13,000 bases of DNA from CAYVLI01 sp964452105 [NCBI: uncultured Nitrospinota bacterium] (GTDB taxonomy: Bacteria > JAUXIQ01). The stretch is taken from assembly GCA_964452105.1 (NCBI GenBank), contig CAYVLI010000019.1, forward strand, positions 1-13,000, written 5' to 3'. The notes under the pieces were generated by a model. That model was given only the letters and a program-made list of their open reading frames with translations. It had not been told where the DNA came from and did no database searches. A program made the translations under genes and the position numbers. Shown here piece after piece: positions 1 to 5,078 of the stretch (position 1 is its first letter; each line of letters opens with the position of its first letter).

Positions 1-2
1 AG

Positions 3-134
3 CTCAAAGCCGCCGGATACGTGAGGGTGTCCAGCAAAGAGCAGGAAGGGAGCAAGTCCCTCTCAACCTGTTGAAGGGACGAAATCGAGACGGGACGCAA
101 TCTATGTAGCTTTCTGGGCTTAAATTATATGTAA
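3..134 (+). pseudogene. serine recombinase (resolvase/invertase family), N-terminal remnant
   Basis: Reading in frame from base 3 gives LKAAGYVRVSSKEQEGSKSL and then a TGA stop at 72-74, with family-like RDEIE continuing in the same frame after the stop. GYVRVS with SKEQ downstream is the hallmark start of the serine recombinase catalytic domain. The first serine after the RV (codon at 30-32) sits where the DNA-attacking nucleophile belongs. Family-like sequence is lost after about position 90 and the frame closes at 132-134, so at most 30 of the usual 200-500 residues remain. The frame is open to the left edge, so a start codon may lie just outside. I infer a dead remnant of a mobile element or phage integration module. 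No matching catalytic core was seen elsewhere in the window. Confidence 0.6.
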
Positions 135-446
135 CACGATGTAACTATGTGGCCTTTCTCGAAAGCTTAATATGCTGTAGCTCAAGTAATATAAAGGAAT
201 TCTTATTGTCACTTATATGTAACTCCGAACGTCTACCCATAGGTATACCAAAACAGCCTTGAGACCGCCATAAAACATCACGTGAGACATATGAGCAAAA
301 GGGACGCAACCCCTTTCCAAGGTGCATCGCTTCAGGTGCGCCAGATTACTTAGAGGAATAAGATTGTATAAAACAACTGCTTCCCCTTTTGCTCTTTCTT
401 ATTAAATACTTAACTCCTCCACTGTTTGTGTGAAATAGGACTTTAA
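135..446. other. AT-rich non-coding stretch
   Basis: No gene could be supported. Short open frames exist on both strands, but none has a convincing ribosome binding site or recognisable protein sequence. The region follows the recombinase remnant and may be decayed mobile-element DNA. That is inference from position only. Confidence 0.45.
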
Positions 447-490
447 GGCCGCCAGCCCCCTCCCGGTGCGGGTTTGCGGCCGGTTTTACC
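447..490 (+). terminator. GC-rich hairpin followed by a T-rich stretch
   Basis: GGCCGC (447-452) pairs with GCGGCC (476-481). Inside it a CCC/GGG pairing is possible. The stem is followed by GGTTTTACCTCTTTTG, rich in T though not an unbroken tract. This fits a rho-independent terminator reading rightward, but no intact plus-strand gene lies upstream in the window, so it may equally be a structural repeat. Confidence 0.3.
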
Positions 491-604
491 TCTTTTGCCG
501 AAAAAAGCGACCTTGGATTTCAGGCTGTGCAAACGTTGTTATTATGTCCCGTAACCCCTTGAATCTGAAGCGTAATCCCGCCATAACCTTGGATTTTTGC
601 ATCT

Positions 605-719
605 ATTCTATAGAGGGGCTTTTAACCACGGATAAACACAGATTCACACAGATAGGCGTTGAGGACATCATTAGAAAATCTGTGTGCATCGGTGGTTCCT
701 GAAATTCGATAGAGGGCTT
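605..719. repeat. MITE- or REP-like inverted repeat flanked by direct repeats
   Basis: Arms at 624-644 (starting AACCAC) and 677-697 (ending GTGGTT) are inverted copies matching at 18 of 21 positions, separated by 32 bp. Just outside lie near-identical direct repeats, ATTCTATAGAGGGGCTT at 605-621 and ATTCGATAGAGGGCTT at 704-719, differing by one substitution and one G. A palindrome bounded by direct repeats is how a small non-autonomous element or mobile REP sequence looks. AACCACGGAT-type intergenic repeats are, from general knowledge, common in environmental bacterial genomes. It lies just past the 3' end of the minus-strand operon, but no T-tract supports a terminator role. Confidence 0.55.
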
Positions 720-744
720 GCCCCGCCCACGAGAGGGCTGGTCT

Positions 745-1167
745 TTAAATAAGCGCGCTTGCTGTGCCCACGGTGACCTTCCTGCCTTCCTGATTAAGAC
801 ACCAGACCTCGCATTCCACGCGCCTTTTGCCCCCTTCATCCTCGATGGAGGTCACCCTGGCGCAGGAGGTTATGACATCTCCCGGAAAGACGGGCGCTAT
901 GAAGGCGACGCTGAGTTTGCCTCCTGCTATCCACCCTTCCCCGAAGGCGTCGGTCAACATCTCTGATATCTGCTCGGCCGACATGAGTCCCTGGGCGATG
1001 GTGTCCCTGTGGCCTGCTTTCCGGGCCATCTCCTTGTATATGTGTATGGAAGTGCCTCGTTTTGCGGTCAGGGAATCGCCCGAATAGAAGTTCATTCGCT
1101 CCTGGGTCATCTGCCTGGTTATGGGGGGAAGCTCCGCGCCCGCTTTCGGAACGATTTTATCACTCAT
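745..1167 (-). CDS. MaoC-like dehydratase, second (C-terminal-type) subunit
   Basis: This 140-aa protein resembles single-hotdog MaoC/enoyl-CoA hydratase-2-like proteins, which add or remove water across the double bond of acyl-CoA thioesters in the cytoplasm. Visible features are a YSGD stretch (residues 28-31), SIH with His42 as the probable catalytic histidine, an AQGLMS segment (58-63) at the start of the long hotdog helix, and GGKLSVAFIAPVFPGD (about 82-97) as the strand that packs against the helix. The usual hydratase-2 Asp-x-Asn-Pro-x-His motif is not intact: Asp31 and His42 are 11 residues apart. The start is fixed by GGAGGA upstream, inside the preceding gene. Its ATG overlaps that gene's TGA in an ATGA, so the two are translationally coupled and probably form a heteromer. 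Substrate cannot be told. Confidence 0.82.
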   Translation of the reverse strand: MSDKIVPKAGAELPPITRQMTQERMNFYSGDSLTAKRGTSIHIYKEMARKAGHRDTIAQGLMSAEQISEMLTDAFGEGWIAGGKLSVAFIAPVFPGDVITSCARVTSIEDEGGKRRVECEVWCLNQEGRKVTVGTASALI

Positions 1168-1616
1168 GGTCGTTCCTCCATTTTCTCACCGGCCGCCTGT
1201 GCGCTGGGAAGGGCCGTAACTACCTTGCTCCTGGCTATTCTGGTTCCTTCCTCATCGCTGAACTCTGCTTCGAATACTATCCACTCCCTGCCGCGACGGA
1301 TGTATTTATCGGTCACGGTTCCCCTGGAGATGAGTTTGCGGTCCAGACGGACGGGGTTATAGAACTCCAGCTCCTGTTTGGCGTGGAGGGTGCCCATCTT
1401 GAGAAAATATTTCGTGTCAAAGAGGCGGAGGGTCAGGTTTCCAAGCATGCCGGGCGGTGCGATGGCGGCGCCGAAGGGGGAGTCGTCTCTGTGCCAGGGA
1501 TGCTGGTTTTCGGAACCCTTCAAGTACTTTTCCATTATCCCGGCGTCCAGGGAGTGCTCGAGGGGGCCGAACTCCTCGCCGACTTCCACGACATCGTAAT
1601 CCAGATCCTTAATCAT
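1164..1616 (-). CDS. MaoC-like/FAS1-type dehydratase, first (N-terminal-type) subunit
   Basis: This 150-aa protein matches the N-terminal-type hotdog subunit that pairs with a MaoC-type partner. Such split pairs correspond to the two halves of the double-hotdog dehydratases of FAS1-like and hydratase-2 enzymes. Visible signs are the IAPPGMLG segment (residues 52-59) at the hotdog helix, then strand-rich sequence with LDRKLISRGTV (about 91-101) and RGREWIVFEAEFSDEEG (about 108-124), the usual pattern of this domain. The start at 1616 is chosen because AAAGGAG lies six bases upstream. The frame is open further upstream to 1850, but that extension is arginine- and proline-rich, overlaps the crotonase gene and looks untranslated. 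Its last four bases overlap the partner's start. A 142-bp gap with a repeat hairpin separates it from the crotonase. Confidence 0.82.
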   Translation of the reverse strand: MIKDLDYDVVEVGEEFGPLEHSLDAGIMEKYLKGSENQHPWHRDDSPFGAAIAPPGMLGNLTLRLFDTKYFLKMGTLHAKQELEFYNPVRLDRKLISRGTVTDKYIRRGREWIVFEAEFSDEEGTRIARSKVVTALPSAQAAGEKMEERP

Positions 1617-1632
1617 CGCTGAACTCCTTTCC

Positions 1633-1685
1633 GAGGGAACTTTTCTGCAGAAAGGTTTCCCCTCAGACTCCCTTCCAGATACTTT
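1633..1685. repeat. dispersed intergenic repeat, copy 1 (with palindrome)
   Basis: A near-perfect palindrome centred on TTTCTGCAGAAA spans 1635-1661 (GGGAAC to GTTTCCC). It is followed by AGACTCCCTTCC and ACTTT. The block 1649-1685 aligns in the same orientation with 10995-11030 at roughly 80 percent by eye, and the preceding 26-base hairpin segment (1635-1660) has an equal-length, weaker counterpart at 10982-11007. It lies between two operon genes, so it may also attenuate or process the message. There is no T-tract. Confidence 0.5.
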
Positions 1686-1758
1686 CGGGCCATGCTCGCA
1701 TAAGAGTTTCGGGAAGGGGGTCCGAGTCAAACCCTCTTGCGGGAAAGGGCGTTCCCTC

Positions 1759-2550
1759 CTATTTACCCTTAAAAACCGGCGGCCGTTTCTCGACGGCGGC
1801 GCGGATTCCTTCCTGGAAATCCTCCGTCTTGAAGCAGGCGCCCTGGGCATAGGCGGCGAACTCGAGCTCCGATTGAAGCCCTGCGGCCAGCGCCCTTCGC
1901 ATGCCCACCTTTATCATGGCCAGCGCCTTGGTGGGGCCGTTGGCCAGGCGCTCGGCGTATTTTTTCGTGTAGGGAATGAGCTCGTCGTGGGGGACGACCT
2001 TGTTGGCAAGCCCTATACGCTCGGCTTCCTGACCCGATATGGCCTCCGCCGTGTAGGCAAGCTCCAGTGCGCGGCCCAGGCCGATTATGTGGGGCAGCAT
2101 ATACATGCCACACATGCCGGGTATGGCACCCAGTCGGGCGAAGGCCTCGCTGAAGAGGGCCTTGTCCGAGGCGATGCGGATATCGCAGGCCAGGCACATA
2201 TCGAATCCCGCTCCCACAGCCGGCCCGTTTACGGCCGCGATGGTGGGCTTCTCCATATCCAGGAGCCCGCGGGCTATGCCCTGAAAATTGCTGTATATCG
2301 TTTCCTTGACTTCGATGGGGTTGAGGCTTGCGGCCTGGAGGAGGAACTTGAGGTCGCCACCGGAGGCGAAAGCAGAACCTGCTCCTGTGATGATCACGCA
2401 GCGCGTCTGCGCATCTTCATTGGCATCGCGGAAGGCCTGGTGCAACTCGCGGGCGGTGTTCATATCCAGCGAGTTCCTGTATCGGGGCCGGTTGATGGTT
2501 ATGGTGGTGACTCCGCCCTCGCGGGCATAGATAATGTTTTCGTATTCCAT
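1759..2550 (-). CDS. enoyl-CoA hydratase/isomerase (crotonase) family protein
   Basis: A full-length 263-aa crotonase. The fold is shown by INRPRYRNSL (19-28), the first oxyanion-hole segment FASGGDLK (61-68), the second at VNGPAVGAGFD (107-117), and the C-terminal helix ending in EKRPPVFKGK, as in enzymes that act on acyl-CoA thioesters. The two glutamates used by classical enoyl-CoA hydratase (Glu144 and Glu164 of the rat enzyme) are not conserved. By hand alignment they correspond to Asp117 and Phe137, with Glu135 two residues before the latter. The oxyanion hole is intact, so thioester binding is expected, but the reaction may be isomerisation, C-C cleavage or another crotonase chemistry. 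The start has GGAGGAG six bases upstream. It lies 50 bp after the deacetylase gene and upstream of the MaoC pair, apparently one operon. Confidence 0.9.
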   Translation of the reverse strand: MEYENIIYAREGGVTTITINRPRYRNSLDMNTARELHQAFRDANEDAQTRCVIITGAGSAFASGGDLKFLLQAASLNPIEVKETIYSNFQGIARGLLDMEKPTIAAVNGPAVGAGFDMCLACDIRIASDKALFSEAFARLGAIPGMCGMYMLPHIIGLGRALELAYTAEAISGQEAERIGLANKVVPHDELIPYTKKYAERLANGPTKALAMIKVGMRRALAAGLQSELEFAAYAQGACFKTEDFQEGIRAAVEKRPPVFKGK

Positions 2551-2600
2551 AACCTGCTCCTCCTCTAACGATAAAATTCATGTTTAACCGTCATGGTCGC

Positions 2601-3410
2601 CTATTCGGGCGGGTGATTCTCCTGCCAGAACTCGGCTATCTCCCTGTGGGTTGCGAACCAGACGCCGGGATGCCCGCTTATGTAGCGAACGGTGTCCTCA
2701 AGCAGCTTCATGCGGTGGCGCCTGCCGATTATCTGGGGGTGGCAGACCAGGTTATAGTAACCGTCTTCTCCATAGCACCAATCGAACTCACCCCTCCAGA
2801 TTTCAGATACTTTGGAGGGCGCGGACATGCCGGTGTGATATGGTACGAAGCTGAACAGGAAATGGGGGGCGTCGTCCAGCTCCCAGCTCAGGGGGAGTTC
2901 CAGCGTCTTCTCGCCGGTGTCCTGTACCTCCAGGTAATAGGGCTCGTCTCTCCCCACCAGGCTGCTGTCGTAGATGAAGCCGTAGTCCATGAGGAAGCGC
3001 AGCGTGTGCGGGCTGTGCCCGCCCGCCGGTGAACGGTATCCCACCGGCTTTTCTCCGGTGATACCCTGCAGGATTTCTATCCCCTTCTGGAGTATCTCCT
3101 CTTCCTGCTCTCTGTTGCGCCTCATGACGTTCTCGTGGAGGTACCCGTGGTGCCCTATCTCATGGCCCTTCTCGTGAAGTTCCCCGACCATCTCCGGATA
3201 ATGTTCGGCTGTCCATCCCGGGATGAAAAAAGTCGCTTTTATGCCGTATCTGTCCAGCATGTCCACTATGCGCGGAACCCCGACGTGGGGGCCATATTCG
3301 CCTATGGACATGTGGCCGGGATCATCCATCTTGAAGGGACCGAGCCATAGCGTCTCTGCATCTATATCGAAACCCAGGGCCACCGCACACTTAGCTCCAT
3401 CTTTCCACAT
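2601..3410 (-). CDS. polysaccharide deacetylase-like (NodB/PuuE-type) hydrolase
   Basis: A 269-aa carbohydrate esterase 4 / NodB-homology protein. Known members use a metal to hydrolyse C-N bonds of N-acetylated sugars or, in the PuuE and Helicobacter-type branch, cyclic amides and imines. Motifs: FDIDAE near the N-terminus (Asp15, Asp17), HGYLHE with metal-ligand histidines His88 and His92, GYRSPAG (Arg126), and a late LVCHPQ with His224. There is no signal peptide, so the protein is probably cytoplasmic, which argues for the PuuE-like branch rather than extracellular peptidoglycan or chitin deacetylases. The start at 3410 is preferred over an in-frame ATG at 3431: GAGGGAGG lies seven bases upstream of it, the earlier ATG has no ribosome binding site, and a promoter -10 box abuts the earlier ATG. 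It is the first gene of the minus-strand operon. Confidence 0.87.
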   Translation of the reverse strand: MWKDGAKCAVALGFDIDAETLWLGPFKMDDPGHMSIGEYGPHVGVPRIVDMLDRYGIKATFFIPGWTAEHYPEMVGELHEKGHEIGHHGYLHENVMRRNREQEEEILQKGIEILQGITGEKPVGYRSPAGGHSPHTLRFLMDYGFIYDSSLVGRDEPYYLEVQDTGEKTLELPLSWELDDAPHFLFSFVPYHTGMSAPSKVSEIWRGEFDWCYGEDGYYNLVCHPQIIGRRHRMKLLEDTVRYISGHPGVWFATHREIAEFWQENHPPE

Positions 3411-3431
3411 GACTCTCCCTCCCTCGTTCAT

Positions 3432-3460
3432 ATTAGAACCATTAACATTCCCCGCTTCAA
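3432..3460 (-). promoter_or_regulatory. candidate sigma70 promoter of the deacetylase/acyl-CoA operon
   Basis: Read on the minus strand: TTGAAG (3460-3455), a 17-bp spacer, then TCTAAT (3437-3432). Transcription would start near 3425, giving a leader of about 15 bases that holds the GAGGGAGG ribosome binding site of the start at 3410. The fit with that start is the main support. Confidence 0.4.
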
Positions 3461-3470
3461 TGAAAATGCC

Positions 3471-3483
3471 AGACTGACAGTCT
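3471..3483. promoter_or_regulatory. 13-bp perfect palindrome, possible operator
   Basis: AGACT-GAC-AGTCT is a perfect inverted repeat with a three-base centre. It lies about 10 bp upstream of the proximal -35 box and between the two candidate promoters of the minus-strand operon. The placement suits an activator for the near promoter or a repressor for the distal one. No regulator gene is in the window. Confidence 0.3.
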
Positions 3484-3508
3484 ATTATCTATTTTTCGGG
3501 GTGAAGGC

Positions 3509-3537
3509 AGTTTAATTTAGCTCCGGGGCGGTGTCAA
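3509..3537 (-). promoter_or_regulatory. second, distal candidate promoter of the minus-strand operon
   Basis: On the minus strand TTGACA (3537-3532) is a perfect -35 box, followed 17 bp on by TAAACT (3514-3509), a four-of-six match to the -10 consensus. It could fire the operon through the palindrome at 3471-3483. Confidence 0.3.
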
Positions 3538-3628
3538 TGGTTTTAAAGGCGAGGTCGCGTTCTCCGCTCGCACTGCACGGTTTACCATGTCGCGGAGCAG
3601 GAAATCATCTAACTTGGACAAAATACGA

Positions 3629-3710
3629 CCCCCTGCTCAGTACAGAACAGGGGGCCGCGGGGGAGAAACTCGCCCTATCGTAGATACACCTTGAAGTAGG
3701 CGGAGTTTCC
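3629..3710. other. block of two adjacent hairpins, possible structured RNA or repeat
   Basis: The first hairpin pairs CCCCCTGCTC (3629-3638) with GAACAGGGGG (3645-3654), with a six-base loop and one G-T mismatch-type pair. The second pairs GGAGAAACTCGCC (about 3662-3674) with GGCGGAGTTTCC (3699-3710), with one bulge. Neither is followed by a strong T-tract on either strand, and no known riboswitch core was recognised. Confidence 0.35.
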
Positions 3711-4157
3711 AGTTTGATTGTTAGATTCATTTTATAAAACATGGCGGCGGATGTCAACTTATTTTTTGATAATTTTCTTTGTGGGGCGGGTTCAATGTTT
3801 GTATGTATGGAGATTACAGGCGGAGGGAGCGGGGTGATGCGCTTGTGAAAAAAGGCGAGGTCGGTGGTTTTCCCACACTGGCAAGCGCTTAAATTGGAGG
3901 TGATAAACTCCTGTATCTTGTTTTAAGGATGCGACAAAGAGCTATATGTAGGCTTTTGAAGAAACCGCATGAACCGCGCCGTCAGATTTGGACACTATTA
4001 TGAGAAGGGAATATCTCCATGACTTTCCTGAGAAAAGGGTTATAAATATAAAATAAGTGGTAATTCAAAAATCAAAGGCATCATCGCAGCGGGAAATAAG
4101 GGCTTACGCTTTTTATTCCGGCGGTTAAGGATGGCTTTGCCGATGAGTATATGGCTG
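3711..4157. other. intergenic, no gene seen
   Basis: Base composition is AT-rich with many stops in all frames. A small hairpin GGAG/CTCC lies around 3896-3910 and an AAGCGCTT palindrome at 3883-3890. Neither has an assignable role. Confidence 0.4.
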
Positions 4158-4186
4158 TTGACTGAAAAATTCTAATGCTTTAGGAT
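4158..4186 (+). promoter_or_regulatory. sigma70-like promoter abutting the exported-protein gene
   Basis: TTGACT (4158-4163), a 17-bp spacer and TAGGAT (4181-4186) lie immediately before the ATG at 4194. The expected transcription start is at or within a base or two of the ATG, so the message would be leaderless or nearly so. The same AGGA at 4182-4185 could instead serve as a ribosome binding site for a longer transcript from further upstream. Confidence 0.45.
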
Positions 4187-4193
4187 GTGAGAC

Positions 4194-5054
4194 ATGGATA
4201 ATGGGACGTGGAATACTGTCATGCCTGAGGGAAAAAGCAGATTGTACGGTAAAAATGTCTTGAACAGATTTCTGACCGTTTTGCTGGTTTCCCTCTTTTT
4301 TGTCCCCCTGGCCCTGGGGAGCGATCAAAACGAAATAAAGATAAGGTTTACCTCTCCTCCCCCCGGAGACCCGGCCCTGGAATTACACAAGCTGCCTCCG
4401 GAAATCAGGGACACCCTGAAGGCTGTTGCCGAAAAATATACCTTATATCTGGACGTAGATAAGGCCATTTCGGCGGGAGACCCTGAGCTATACGAATACC
4501 TTTTCGATCGGCTTTCCATGTCGGCTCTTTTGCTGAGAGAGCTGAAACTCGCCAAATATAACATTTACGAAGAGGGCGCCAACAATTATCGCTGGATAGA
4601 CCCCAAAGGAATTTTCGGACACTTTAAACTCGTGTACAAGGAGCCGGGCAAGCGTATCTATCACGGCTCCGGCTTTTACGATGGCAGGTTCATGCCTCGC
4701 ATGGAAGGTGAGGCCATCATGGTTTTCAAATATCATCCTGTTAAGGACAAAAAGAGTTGGCTGATGGAGAACCAGGTTTACAGTTACATAAAAATAGATA
4801 ACACCTTCTACTCAACAATGGCGAAAATCTTGCGGCCCATACTCCCCGGTCTGGTCAGGGAGAGGATGAAAAACCTGTTTTTGGCCTCCAGGAATTTAAG
4901 CGAGTGGATTAACAGAGACCCCGAAGAAGTATATCAGAGGCTGGAAGGCAGCAAGCGCATATCGAGGAAAGACCTCATCGAGTTTAAACATTTTTTCATG
5001 GATGGCAGGAACAGACGGCTGCATAATGGGGCCACCGCTGGTGGGCAGCAGTGA
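4194..5054 (+). CDS. exported protein of unknown function, partner of the VWA gene
   Basis: A 286-aa protein I do not recognise. Residues 1-25 are polar with Lys14, Arg16, Lys20 and Arg25. A hydrophobic segment follows (26-41, FLTVLLVSLFFVPLAL) and a plausible signal-peptidase site after Gly42 (ALG-S). There is no lipobox cysteine, so it should be periplasmic, secreted, or held by an uncleaved helix. The mature part begins with a proline-rich linker (53-60), then a helical section (68-120), and a strand-rich section (130-205) with IYHGSGFYDGRFMP and IKIDNTFYSTMAKIL. The last part loosely recalls START/SRPBCC-like lipid-binding proteins (weak inference). The C-terminus is basic and low in hydrophobicity. 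The 24-bp gap to the VWA gene indicates co-transcription. A later ATG at codon 10 has no ribosome binding site, so the first ATG is preferred. Confidence 0.75.
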   Translation: MDNGTWNTVMPEGKSRLYGKNVLNRFLTVLLVSLFFVPLALGSDQNEIKIRFTSPPPGDPALELHKLPPEIRDTLKAVAEKYTLYLDVDKAISAGDPELYEYLFDRLSMSALLLRELKLAKYNIYEEGANNYRWIDPKGIFGHFKLVYKEPGKRIYHGSGFYDGRFMPRMEGEAIMVFKYHPVKDKKSWLMENQVYSYIKIDNTFYSTMAKILRPILPGLVRERMKNLFLASRNLSEWINRDPEEVYQRLEGSKRISRKDLIEFKHFFMDGRNRRLHNGATAGGQQ

Positions 5055-5078
5055 ACCTGTTTCCCGGGGTATTGAAGC

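Noticed and set aside
145-702. Short open frames in the left non-coding region (for example 145-327 minus and 466-702 plus)
   Set aside because: They have no ribosome binding sites and no family resemblance. The second runs through a hairpin and an inverted repeat.
1617-1850. N-terminal extension of the first MaoC-type subunit to an ATG at 1850
   Set aside because: The extra 78 residues are arginine- and proline-rich, overlap the crotonase gene and run through a dispersed repeat. AAAGGAG directly before 1616 marks the real start.
1873-2568. Open frame of 231 codons on the plus strand opposite the crotonase
   Set aside because: It is an antisense shadow of a clear crotonase with a strong ribosome binding site, and it has no motif of its own.
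3411-3431. Deacetylase start at the ATG at 3431
   Set aside because: There is no ribosome binding site before it and a -10 box abuts it. The ATG at 3410 has GAGGGAGG at good spacing.
3517-3636. Minus-strand frame of 39 codons reading SKLDDFLLRDMVNRA
   Set aside because: The sequence looks protein-like, but there is no ribosome binding site and it starts inside a hairpin. Possibly a decayed gene fragment; not supportable.
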